Shown here in pieces: positions 1 to 10,309 of a stretch of DNA of 64,000 nt. Source of the DNA: Lumbricus rubellus (lineage: Eukaryota > Annelida > Clitellata > Crassiclitellata > Lumbricidae). The stretch lies in assembly GCA_945859605.1 (NCBI GenBank), contig OX243814.1:39125877-39189876 (forward strand), given 5' to 3'. The notes below the pieces were generated by a model that was not told where the DNA came from, ran no database searches, and was given only the letters and a program-made list of their open reading frames with translations. Positions within the stretch are counted from its first letter, which is position 1. The number at the start of each line of letters is the position of its first letter. The translations under genes and the position numbers were made by a program.

Positions 1-1711
1 TATAATGGTACAGTGACTTAATTCGTTCGTTCATTCATTCATTCCGAAATTCGTTATAGCGCCCCTTCAAGAAGTCTAATCAGAGGCTTAAAAGATAACA
101 GTCTTGAGCAACTAACTAGTGGAAGATAGACAAAATTGCGAGGACAGAATAATTATTCCGAGGTTGTACGATAGCGCAAGCAGAAGCCCACTGCAAGTAG
201 AGAGCTAACAGCCGAGAAGGCTCTACGCTGCGTCACCGAGGAGCGGGTCCGAGGATTCTCCCTTAGCCAGAGCGTGAAAAGCTCGAATGGAGGATTTTTT
301 GAGGTTATCGTGTCGAACACAGAGATCAGAAAAGTAGGACAGAGCACTATCAGGCAGTTACTGTAACACCAGTAAGACTTATCTACTTATCTGTCACTTA
401 CTAAAAGTTTGATCCGCTAATACACTTTCAGGCTTCTGTATTGCAGTGCTGTTAGCCGACAAAAAATGAAGGTGAAGGTAAGCTATGAAGTATAATCCCT
501 ATGGTCTATAAATTTAGTGGCTCGTTTTCAAGTTTATTATACTACAAGGTGATCGATGTTAGTGTCATTCAACTGAAAACATCATATTCACATGAGTTTT
601 ATAGAATCGTAATGCAAATACCGTAGAAAAGGCGTAGATGCAATGACAAAAAGGAATAAAACCAGACATAAAACGTCGATTTTTAGTAACGAGAATGAAA
701 ACACGGCACAAAACAGTAAACAAACCCGAAAAACTGTAAATAATTGAACTGCGTTATATATTTTACTTCAGTTTAAGAATAAATGCCTTGTTCACGCAAT
801 TTAGTTTAAATCAGCAAGCAAATAGCACGACTCTATTGATTATGATGGTGCTCTGCTCGTAGGCAGGTTCATTGGCTTTACGCCCCTGGGGATGAGATGA
901 GTGAGGTGGTTTCCCGTTGCCTTCCCCACAGACAATGATGGATAAGCCACTTGCCCAAGGTCGCTCGCAGCAGCTTGCGCCACCGCGTTTCATGCGTGCT
1001 AGCCCGAGATATCTAAATATCTAAATGTCAACTCCCAGCCCGGGGCTTGAACCGCAGTCTGCTGCAACCAACAGACGAATGTCACTCTCGCTTACCGGTG
1101 TAGCTAACTAGGTTAGTTAGCGACTTTATTAGTAGGCTAAATACGAAATACAACAATCAAGTAGTGACCTGAATTAGTGAAATACTTGACAATACGGAGA
1201 CAGCTGAAGGGATATCAGACGAAAATAAAATAATGGAAAATAATGACAGACTGCAAAGAAATAAATATGGTTGCATACAAAAAACATAAACGGGGGAAAA
1301 CGAGACGAAAACCCGGTAGGTCTTTTTTCTGAGTAGAACAAAAACGAAAAACCTTTCATACAGCTATGGCATAGGCTATGCAGATTATCATAGTCCACAT
1401 ATATGTAATAGGATAATAGCCTACTACAGTTTGTCAAAACTAGCCCTTTTGAAAATACGTAGGTCTAAAGTGCCCAAAATACAAAGACATTGTAGCCTAT
1501 AACTTTAGCCTCATCAATATGAGCCTAAATATGCTATGCTAATGTAGACTAGGCTATTAGTGACAAATTTACAAATTACTGCACTCGTAAATTATAAAAA
1601 ATAGCGTGTACGCTTACAGTACAATTATATCAGTTGATTTTTTGCTTCGTGGTCAACGAAATAAAATATTATGTCTTAAATAGAATTCTAAAAAATATTC
1701 ATTTGACTTAC
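1..1711. other. presumed IgR-A intron or 3' flank
   Basis: Contains the SINE tail fragment 50-95 and the SINE 845-1112. No membrane exon or other coding exon could be supported. Confidence 0.5.
845..1112 (-). mobile_element. tRNA-derived SINE, full-length-like
   Basis: On the minus strand TAGCTACACCGGTAAGCG (box A) and GGTTCAAGCCCC (box B) are followed by a tail with GGCAACGGGAAACCACCTCA. Related copies at 34879-35085 and 52240-52440. The overlapping short frame is repeat sequence. Confidence 0.75.
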
Positions 1712-2077
1712 ACCGTAGGACAAAAGTTGGCGATGTCCAATTATGTGAATAATCCGGAATGTTTTCAGCGGTTATCGACTTTAGGCGACCAGACTCAAGG
1801 AATAGAGTTTTACACATGAAAGAAGTTGTATTATCGGTGGCATTAAAACCTAAAGTTGTGGAAAAGTAGAAGGTCTTGTCTCTTTCGTTAGTTTCGCTTT
1901 GGCCCGCAATTAGCATCCAGTCGTTCTCTGAATTAATCCGCTGTGTCCACTGCAGCGAAGGATGCCATCTCCCAGCGAAGGTCAAATTACATTTCAACTC
2001 GACATATTCTTCCTCATCCAGTATAATTGGGTCTGAAGTCACTGGCATTCCATTCACATAACATCTAGGTTCAGAGG
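1712..2077 (-). CDS. IgR-A exon 3: second (C2-like) immunoglobulin domain
   Basis: Phase 1-1 exon: TTTCAG acceptor before 2077 and donor GTAAGT after 1712. It starts ASEPRCYVNGMPV, then has the core Cys in VELKCNLTF, Trp in LQWTQR, and Cys in SFMCKT, ending with the motif DYSHNWTSP. The extra Cys near the start (PRCYVNG) is shared with IgR-B (PYCYINGQ), as is the closing NWTSP, so this is a defined subfamily of C2/I-like domain rather than a chance ORF. Several N-glycosylation sequons (NLT, NAT, NTT, NWT) fit an extracellular location. Confidence 0.85.
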
Positions 2078-2459
2078 CTGAAACGAACAAGTAATAGGCC
2101 TAAGAAGAAATCATTGATCACATGATCTTGCTTTCTACAATTTGAGCCTCGGTTAATAGATTTGAAGTAAAAAATACTTTACAACTGCCTTAAGACAATG
2201 ATTTATTTTGCTTGATTAGATACACATGCACCAAAGTGCGGATGATCATTTAATTTGAGACGCATGATATTGACATACTTAACGTCTTCCACCGGCGGAC
2301 ATTAGACTCAGTGGACTCTAAATAAAAGCTTAAAACGTATCCGTTTGCTAAGGCTTATCCCGCAGTTGGCTGTTTGTGAGGCGCCCTTGTAGCGGTATGG
2401 CCGCGTTACAGCGCCATATAAATTGCCATTTTTATTATTGTTAATGTTAATGTTATTGT

Positions 2460-2502
2460 TGTTGTTGCTATTATTATTATTATTATTATTATTATAATTA
2501 TA

Positions 2503-2583
<81 letters not shown>

Positions 2584-2815
2584 TGGGTTTTTTTGCCCCG
2601 AGGTATACAGGATCCCTCAGAGACTTATCTACCGCCTAATATAAAATCACAGTCTGGAACGGCCCTATTCATATTCCGTATCCTGATCGGCGAAAGTGCC
2701 CCTAAACGCAACTGCTTTGTAGCGTTGTATCGTCAGCGAGATACGCTGGAACAAAAATGTTATTATAATTATTATTATTATTATTATTATTATTGTTATT
2801 ATTATTATTATTAAC
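2460..2815. repeat. (ATT)n microsatellites around a short unique block
   Basis: ATT/TTA runs at 2460-2583 and 2760-2812 with a non-repeat block starting CCCCGAGGTATACAGGATCC. A similar phrase (CCCGAGGTACCTAGGATCG) occurs beside an ATT run near 43945, so the block is a dispersed repeat. Confidence 0.85.
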
Positions 2816-2953
2816 GTAACCTACCCAAATCTTACGTCAATATGTGACCATAAAACAGAGCAGCAAAAGATAATGTATAAGACTTAAAGTATAAGATACT
2901 GTATGTGGTTCATATAATATCCTATTGACTATCACATACGTTGGACTACGTAC

Positions 2954-3274
2954 CAAGAACTATAATTTCAGAGCTGAAGTTGTATCCACCAGGTTCTATG
3001 CAAGTGTACTCATTGCCATGGTCCAACGTAGCATTGAAACTGAGATCGAACTGTCCATCTGATTCGCGGATGATTTCGTATATCTGCGCTATTTTATTGG
3101 AAAACTGGTTCCCACTGAAGACTGTTTCCAATGGAACGCTATCATCTTTCACATCGAGAAGTCGTTGCTTCCAAACTAGTTTCTTCGACGTATTTGTTCT
3201 GCATTCCAAGATTACCTTAGTTCCCGCCACTGCTGCTTTGTTAGAGGGAAACGTAGTCACGATGGCTGATGCAC
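2954..3274 (-). CDS. IgR-A exon 2: V-like immunoglobulin domain
   Basis: Phase 1-1 exon between a CAG acceptor and the donor GTACGT. The translation begins G-ASAIVTTFPSNKAAVAGTKV and continues with the B-strand Cys (ILECRTN), the core Trp (LVWKQ) and the F-strand Cys (NEYTCIE), ending EIIVLG. The lack of the usual Asp-x-Gly before Tyr-x-Cys (here DHGNEYTC) is a mild departure from a standard V set. N-linked glycosylation sites are visible (NTS, NAT). It aligns with IgR-B exon 2 (TTLPDNAAV, KCRTNDSNKT, LIVFG). Extracellular recognition domain by analogy; ligand unknown. Confidence 0.85.
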
Positions 3275-4103
3275 CTGTATAATTATGCCAGAATAGTACA
3301 AAAAAGGAAGCATTTAAGAATCTCTGAGCCTGTATTTATTTAATTAACCTGAGCGCAATGTAGGTGAGCCAACTAATTGGGCCTACTTTAAAACACGTAG
3401 AATTCGTTCAAATTCCAAACGGCGCCTGGAAAGCATGATCTGAAATTCAGCATAATTATGCTAAAGAAATAGGTCTGAACAAGCAAGATTTAGGCGCTAG
3501 ATTGATCAATAGCAACATTGGGCGACATTATCCCATCACCTTGTCACCTTGTGCCGTCGATTCTCTGAATCCTAGCGACCGCTATGATCAACCTTCTCCA
3601 CGTATTACGATCATTATCCCATAGGCTACAATAATTTTTACTCGCCTACAATCGATCGCACGGCACTGAAGCTCGTCTTTTAAACTTCATTTATAGGCTT
3701 ATGACAACAATGGCCGTTGCCGTCACCAAAAATTCATTTGATATATTAGCCTACAGCTATAATACAAGAGGCCATAGGGATTAAGAATTTGTTTAGCACA
3801 CCTTCAAATTACGCCAGCTTATTCAACATATTTAGATATACGACACAGTCATCTAAATTGACCTAATTTCACAACGTGCAAAATCGATGTCTGGCGCACT
3901 GTCAGGTTGTGAGTAGCCTCGGATGCTACCCTGGCATATTCTATCGGGCGGTCATTTTAACATCCTCTTCAAACCGCAAAATGCGCTCACTATAGAGTGT
4001 CAAAGTTTAATATAAATGCGCATAGGAGAACAATTTAGGCCTACGCACTTTATTTTATAAGTTTACGGCTTAATGAAAGATTTAATTAGCCTAAGTAACT
4101 CAC

Positions 4104-4140
4104 CTATGATCAAGTTTGCCGCAAGAAGTAAAATTGACAT
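4104..4140 (-). CDS. IgR-A exon 1: signal peptide
   Basis: ATG at 4140-4138 opens a 37-nt coding exon reading MSILLLAANLII plus the first base of a glycine codon, followed by the strong donor GTGAGT. The peptide is a short hydrophobic leader. The phase-1 end joins the phase-1 acceptor at 3274. The paralogue IgR-B has an equivalent 34-nt exon (MFAIFLISFIT, then phase-1 GTGAGT), which supports the call. It is too short to be noticed by ORF length. No promoter motif upstream was convincing. Confidence 0.7.
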
Positions 4141-4774
4141 TGTAGTTCGGTGCAGCTATCTCCAATCAGCGACTACATGCATTGAATTTCTAACACACGT
4201 GGTATAATCCTATTTTGTAGCCACCGTAAAACCATCTACCAAACATAGACCTAGATGTAAATCAAGAGAGATCGAGCCACGATTAGCCTATATGATTACT
4301 TAGAACCGGATTCAGAACCAGAATGAATCACATTTTAGACTAAGTTGGTGCATATAGGCCTAATATATGCACTATGCAACCAACTTAGTCTATAGTATAG
4401 GCATAGGCCCTATATTTTATATATACATGTATATATAGGCCTATACATGTATATACGATAAATAATTGTATATAATATATTATCTGACAGATCTACAACA
4501 ACATATATAGGCCTAATTATATAATTACGATGTTGCAGATCTGTTCGATAAAGCCGCCTAATTCGAAACAGGATGCGTTGTGCCGCTTGTTGCTGTTTAT
4601 AGACGCTGCTATACATGCATATCAGAGATGATTATTAATTAGTGTCGCCTTCCTCCTTTATCAACGTTTGGAACTGGCAGTCTGGCACTAGCAGAGCGTT
4701 ATGCACGCGCTGTGCCTGCGCCCAGCAGCTATATAGCCTATTATAGGCTATAATTATAAGCATCATCGCTGCAG

Positions 4775-5440
4775 AGATCCTGAGTGGCCGACTGGGTTTG
4801 TAGCCCTCTCGCCACGCCGGTGTCATGAAAAGGATTATCCCCCCTGAAAGCTATCCGGGGGGATGAATTAATCTATCCCCCCGGATGGAATTAACCGGTC
4901 TAGACTATCCGGGGGGATAAACCATTCTATCCCATTTTTTGAAAAATGCGTATAATTAAAAAATTTATACTCTAATCAAAATTTAAAGTCACTCTAATTG
5001 TTTTAAAAGACCTAAGCAATGCTCAGAGAAAGGCAACTCGAAATTATTTAGTGTCTCCGAGTGTTTTTAAGCGTTTTAAATGTTTTAAGTGCTATAAAAC
5101 CAAAGCAAAACAAATTATCTAGTAGGAATAAACATACCTGTTAGTGTCATTGTTCAAAACAGAGCAGATGGAAATTAATTTGCAAAAATAAATGCACGCG
5201 GAAGTGTTATTTTTGACTTTTCCTTATTTTGGGGGATACTATTAATATGGGGGATACTCTATTTCGTGACACCGGCGGCCCGGATTCGATTCCCGGTCGG
5301 TCGGTTTATCAGAGATTAATTTCTCGGATCTTTACTGCGGAAGGCTCGGTCGCAATATAAACGTGGAGTGAGAGGTTGTTCTCTGCCTCCGACACTAATC
5401 ACCTTCGATATGAAAAAGTGTCGTTAAGCCCGAATACAAC
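4775..5440 (+). mobile_element. tRNA-derived SINE, interrupted
   Basis: Left part GAGTGGCCGACTGGG (box A-like) ends at the MITE; the right part resumes with GGATTCGATTCCC (box B) at about 5281 and a non-tRNA tail to about 5440. Confidence 0.6.
4821..5271. mobile_element. MITE (TGTCAYGAAA ends) inside a tRNA-like SINE
   Basis: 451 bp, ends TGTCATGAAA and inverted TGTCACGAAA, bordered by CCGG on both sides. The interior has CTATCCGGGGGGAT palindromes. It splits a tRNA-derived sequence. Confidence 0.7.
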
Positions 5441-5692
5441 AACATCATCGCTGCTAGTCATACAATGTCTGCGATCGAATTTCGCGAAGAATGCTTGAAT
5501 AGGCCCTATAATTATTATTGGCATCATTCAACATTCGTTGCACGTAGGCTTATTAAGTGATGCATATATAGGGCTTCAGTGACGTGGGCAGTGAAAATTA
5601 CTGGTAATGGCATCATCGAGTGACTTCGAGCGTCCTGGTATGCAGAATCAAACGTTGGCAGCTCTAGCCTACTGTTTTTAATCACTTTAGTC

Positions 5693-5979
5693 CAAGGGCG
5701 GATACAGAAACATTTAACGGGAAGGGGGGCAAAAAAGTCGTGTCCGCCCAAAAAGTTGCTGACCTTTTTTAGTCTTCAGGTTTTAACTCCGGGAAAACAT
5801 GCCATTTCCAAATGGGGGGGCACAATACACTGGCATTTCTTAATAGGGGGGGGGGGCAAAATGTGCAATATATACATTGTTCCACAGCATGTTCGATCAA
5901 AATGGGGGGGGGCCACGATACATGGGCATTCCTAAATGGGGGACCATGGCCGGATAAGCCCCCCCTGGATCCGCCCCTG
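5693..5979. mobile_element. hAT MITE (AGGGGCGGAT family), copy 1
   Basis: 287 bp, ends CAAGGGCGGATACAG and inverted CAGGGGCGGATCCAG, perfect 8-bp duplication CTTTAGTC at 5685-5692 and 5980-5987. G-runs and the phrase AAAAGTTG.TGACCTTTTTT are typical of the family in this window. Confidence 0.85.
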
Positions 5980-6339
5980 CTTTAGTCCATGCTTTCACTA
6001 TAATTGTCCCAAGTTATTGGCACTGTAAATACAACAACAGTTACTGAAGACCTATTATGGCTTCTCTAACTTTCACTTTCGATATTATAACCAGCGCCCT
6101 ACCACCGATATTATCTAAGCTTTCTTCACTTCGATTCCGGTTGTTTGGCAAAAGAACGCGAAATTACGATGAAGGCAACGATCGGTGAGACCATTATTAT
6201 GCAATGACAGATTGTTACGTTTGTTCGAATGCCGTCAACTTCACGGTTTGGACGAGTATCTGCTTAGATGTGCGCGAAGGATGGTTCATGGCCACAAACT
6301 TAGTTGGCCTACATATTTTGCATTCTGGTAACAACGCCG

Positions 6340-6546
6340 CAGGGCCTTTTTTAAACGTGCAGTTGTAGGTCTACACAAAATGTGCAGTTCTAAATGAATT
6401 TGTGCAGTCGTAGAAGCACTTCTGTACAGTTAAAACTAGCAAAAATGTCATTGTCCTCCAATTGGAAGTAATTTACCATGGAGGATGGCCTGGATGGGAA
6501 AGGAAAGGAGTTGTGCAGTTATAAAAAATTATTAAAAACAGCCCTG
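6340..6546. mobile_element. hAT MITE, 207 bp
   Basis: Ends CAGGGCCTTTTTTAAACGTG and inverted CAGGGCTGTTTTTAAT; 8-bp duplication with one mismatch, CAACGCCG (6332-6339) and CAACGCTG (6547-6554). Confidence 0.75.
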
Positions 6547-7064
6547 CAACGCTGTGCAGGAAAATCCAACATGGCGAAAAATGACTGTTGATTGGATATC
6601 GCCTAGCATTGCGACTAGCGCACTAGGCTCACGGAGTCACAATTCCAACACGCTGTTCAGATAACTTAATCCATGTAGGCCTATTAACAAGGAATGTTCG
6701 GCAAATAATTTGTCTGATTTATTGCTATGAATAGAATACGTCTCTTTGTCCTCCTTCCGCTCATTCCTATGAGAAGCCCATTTATTGTCTGGTAGGCTAT
6801 GCTAAGACTGACTTAATTGGCCTGACTATAGGCCTAATTGCTAGATTTGGTGCTCCGTTGTTTGGTGTCTTGTGAGCTACAGACACCAGTGTAGGAGAGG
6901 CTGCTAATTACCATTACAAATAGTCAAGGCCCTAGGCCTATATAAATGCGCGTGTGTTTAAATTAGGCTACACAAGAAGATGTCTAATATATTTTGACTC
7001 TGATTGATTTTATCAGTCTAGTCCTGTCTCAGTCGTATGAGAGATTAGCTAGTCTAAAAAGCCC

Positions 7065-7406
7065 CAGGGGCGGAAACCTGGACGGAGACTTGGGGGGACG
7101 AACGAGTGTGGCCGAAGGAAAGACGCGAAATTTTTTTGGCATCTGGTCGAAAAGTCAAGAAAATTTTCTATTTTCGCCGCCCAAAAGTTGATGACCTTTT
7201 TTCTTTTCTTTTTTTTAGTCATTTCGCCCAAAAAGCCAAAAAGTTCGGAAAGTCAAGAAAATTTTCTATTTTCGCCGCCAAAAAAGTTGATCACCTTTTT
7301 TTATAGTCATTTCACCCAATTATTGGGGGGACCAATGCATTGGCCGTCCCCCAACACTTTTATTGGGGGGGACCGTCCTCCCTGTCCCCCTAGGTTTCCG
7401 CCAATG
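7065..7406. mobile_element. hAT MITE (AGGGGCGGAT family), copy 2
   Basis: 342 bp, ends CAGGGGCGGAAACC and inverted CATTGGCGGAAACC, duplication AAAAGCCC/AGAAGCCC (7 of 8). The open frames here are repeat sequence. Confidence 0.8.
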
Positions 7407-8030
7407 AGAAGCCCCGATCGTTATCGTCTCTCGTCCAGTGTAAGTCCTGGGGAAACTTTCTTATTTTAGTTCTTTATTCCATAATTATTATTATTATAAT
7501 TATTAACGATTTCGCATTTGTGTATCTTTAAGTTACTAGTAGCCGATTCATTCGTATTGTAGCCTATATTTTAATGTGCATGATCCTTTTTGCCTTATAT
7601 TAAATAGGCCTATTCATAAAACTCCAGTGACTGCTTTTGTAAATAAGCTTTTTAATGGCACAGCTAAGAATGTCCAGAGAAGAAGAAAAGGTTCTTGATT
7701 GATTAATCCCGATTCTAGAAGGTTTGTCTTCTGGCCAGCGGGAATTGAGTCGATGTAGGCCCTATAAGTCAAATAGAAACCTCTCTGACCAGGTCCTCCG
7801 CCCTTAGAAGTAAGCTTGTTGTTGGACGGAATGAACATGATGGTGAGGAAGTCTATAATAATTGTGGCCAGGAAGGGGCTAATTAGCATACAGCCGATGT
7901 CGAAGGCTGACTTCTAAAGCGCCTTCCGAGTATTGGTCGCATTCCACACGACAACGTTTCTATAGCGCCCGGTCAGAACCATCCTCATTGAACCCTGCTG
8001 TCAAACAGCAACACGGAACCCCCTTCCGGC

Positions 8031-8038
8031 ATATATAG
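8031..8038 (+). promoter_or_regulatory. candidate TATA box of VR-A
   Basis: ATATATAG lies about 120 bp upstream of the V exon and about 50 bp upstream of an in-frame ATG at 8088. If used, transcription would start near 8060. ATG 8088, a 57-nt intron and the exon at 8152 would give the leader MISLALLILSSVAISMA, a convincing signal peptide, but the donor GTTTTA is poor and the intron is very short. Weak evidence. Confidence 0.25.
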
Positions 8039-8151
8039 ACAGGACAAAGGTAGGGCCTGTCGCTCAGGAGGGCTCCGTAACATAAGCATGATCTGTTTTA
8101 TTAAGCATTTGTGAAGACCATGTTTAATTTAAAATCTTGTGTATTTTGTAG

Positions 8152-8493
8152 CGTTGGCTCTGCTGATTCTATCATCAGTAGCTATTTCAATGGCGGAGGA
8201 AACAGAAATTATAAGTATAAATGAAGGAGACAGATTCGTATTAAAATGTTCCACAAATCTTCAGTATCCTGTTGTCTGGTATTTCCGGCAAACTCATCGG
8301 AAACAAGAGATACTTTTGGGTGGTGAAGTTTCAATGGCATTTCAGAATATGTTCAATTTAACTGGAAATCAATCACTTGGAGAATACAACTTGCGTATTC
8401 CACGGGCTGATGGTAGATATGCTGGAAATTACAAGTGCATCGATAATGAAGGCTTTGGATCAGAATTGCAGTCAATTCAGATAAATATAATTG
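8152..8493 (+). CDS. VR-A V-like immunoglobulin domain exon
   Basis: Exon from acceptor TTTTGTAG to donor GTACGT, phase 1-1. It starts with a hydrophobic leader core (LALLILSSVAISMA, likely cleaved before EETE) and continues into a V-like domain: NEGDRFVLKCS (B-strand Cys), VVWYFRQTH (core Trp), GGEVS, and ADGRYAGNYKC (F-strand Tyr-x-Cys), ending INIIG. N-glycosylation sites NLT and NQS are present. It is paralogous to VR-B at 37567-37923 (VSWQFRMTH, GGEIS, SGVYICY). The exon lacks its own ATG; an in-frame stop at 8130 shows that the start is in another exon. GTG at 8139 is not a credible start. Confidence 0.85.
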
Positions 8494-8860
8494 GTACGTC
8501 CTGCATTGCCTCTATAATATAATTAAGCTTATGTAGACGCACAATTTTTAACTAAGATCAACCTCATCTTAGTCAGACTAGCCTATCCATGTCGACTTCA
8601 ATCACAAATACTGTTAATAGAACCTTAAATGTGCAAAAATTTTCAATCATTTAAGTAGAAATTTATATATACTCATTTATCATTCAATAACCCTCTCCAG
8701 TCTCCATTGTCTATAATTCCACACAAATTTATTTACGCAGAGTAAATTTTGACTTGGCACCGAAACGAGCAGAGTAGCTAGGCCATTGCATAGATCTACT
8801 TGATTTAATATAGCGCCACGTGAATAGACTGATGTGGCTTTTGTGAGCGCTAAGACTTAA

Positions 8861-9430
8861 CCCTCGGGCTACCAGGGGGGGGGTGGTATCCACCCTCCCC
8901 TAGGTTTTTTCCAAATCAAACTTTTTTCGTTTGGAATAAAATTTTGACGTTTTAGGCAGCTGTAGAGGATTCATTTGCACACATTTTGAGCTAAAATGTG
9001 TGATGATATACCATACCATTCAAACGTTATACCCGATATACCCGAGGCACCAGAGGGGGGGTGGATACCACCCCCCTTAGATTATCGGCTGTATCTTATC
9101 CGTCCTTTGACATGAAAAGACACAAATTACACCATTCTGTAGAGGGAATGTGGGGCTACATTGTGGTGGTCACGGAGTTGTCTTGTGACAACCGGAAGTG
9201 CTCAAAATAAATTAAAATATATAAAAAGGTGTTTTATTTTCATAAAATGTTCATGTTTTTCCTATTAAAAATTATTCATAATTTATTTTTCAAGAGAATT
9301 AAATTATGCCATTCTATAGAGGGCATTTAGGGCTATTTTTTGATGCCAATTAATTTGACATTTGATGACCGGAAGTGCTCAAAATAAAGGAAATAAAAGC
9401 AGCAGCCAGCAGTTCTGAGTAGCATGAGGG
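8861..9430. mobile_element. piggyBac-like MITE
   Basis: 570 bp flanked by TTAA (8857-8860 and 9431-9434) with ends CCCTCGGGCTAC and inverted CCCTCATGCTAC. Inside are two GGGGGTGG(T/A)TACCACC-type palindromes and two GGAAGTGCTCAAAATAAA repeats. It lies in the VR-A intron; its right end shares 25 bp with the VR-A stalk exon. Confidence 0.75.
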
Positions 9431-9599
9431 TTAATAGGCATCTTCGATGTTTAGCCTACATTGCATTAAAATGATTATTATTCTACCTTCACTTTATAGT
9501 GCAAAGTCTTAGCCTGCCTGTAATTAATTATTATTGTTTATGCATTAATATGGACATAAATTAGTTGTTGTTTGGATCCTGAAAAGTTTTCAATTGCAG

Positions 9600-9803
9600 C
9601 CTCGACATCAGCAACAGATATGGAACCGATCGGTGAGCCTGCGAGGCTTGAGTCTTACGACGAGGTTCCAAAAGCAGCAGCCAGCAGTTCTGAGAATAAA
9701 TTACACTCAAACAGCATTATTACTCCAGCAGTAGTGGGTGGCATTCTCGCGTTTGTGGTCATCGTCGTTTCTGGAGTAGGCCTAATTGTTGTGGCTAGAC
9801 GAA
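9600..9803 (+). CDS. VR-A stalk and transmembrane exon
   Basis: Exon from TTGCAG acceptor to donor GTAAGT, phase 1-1, 204 nt. The first half is an acidic, Ser/Ala-rich stalk (DMEPIGEPARLESYDEVPKA, then AASSSEN). The second half is a single membrane span, TPAVVGGILAFVVIVVSGVG followed by LIVVARR, where the two arginines mark the cytoplasmic side (type I topology). A 25-bp stretch of the stalk (9670-9694, coding KAAASSSE) is identical to 9395-9419 in the piggyBac-like MITE just upstream. Very likely the only membrane exon of VR-A. Confidence 0.85.
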
Positions 9804-10309
9804 GTAAGTGCACACTTACGTGTTTCTTTATCGTTGTCAACTTCATCAATTCTTCTATTTTCAACTAGCCTAATCATGGTATGTTGGTAATATTTAGCGG
9901 TACAACGACTGATATTCTTGTCTGGAACAGTCTGTACAGTAGGCCTACCTGATTGTCACAAACATTGCACGAGTTTTATCGTCATTTTGGCTATACAGAT
10001 TAGGTAAGGTATGCGTAGGCCTATAATTATATGCCCATGTGCACTGTACATGCATGCGTATAAATGATATGTATATGGACAAATATCGATATAGCACTTG
10101 CACAATGCTATTGTTAAATAAATTGTTCTTGGCTACTATACTAATTCCTTGCACTGGCTCATTTTTTGAACAATGGAAATTTCAAATAGGTCAACCAAAC
10201 TAGAAAGTGCATGCATAGGCCTACCCATTTCAATATATTCATTTTATAATAGACTCTTCTGTTCATCATTCTTGATGACATAATGCATCGAGTTAGCATT
10301 ATTAGGAAA

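Larger units (their letters stand above)
1712..4140 (-). other. IgR-A gene model: two-Ig-domain receptor, 3 visible exons, 3' end outside window
   Basis: Gene span joining exons 4140-4104, 3274-2954 and 2077-1712 on the minus strand. All internal borders are phase 1 with AG/GT sites, so the frame stays open across the joins. Order of parts: short signal peptide, V-like Ig domain, C2-like Ig domain. It is the clear paralogue of IgR-B (33669-20562): same exon order, same phases, and matching residues in both Ig domains. No membrane exon was found between 1711 and 1, so the rest probably lies left of the window. It is transcribed away from VR-A (8152 onward), forming a divergent pair. Function is inferred by family only: a surface or secreted recognition protein. 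It could be a pseudogene if the missing exons are absent, but the three exons are intact. Confidence 0.75.

Noticed and set aside
8119..8220. ATG at 8119 as VR-A start
   Set aside because: It is in a different frame from the V domain and meets a stop soon after.
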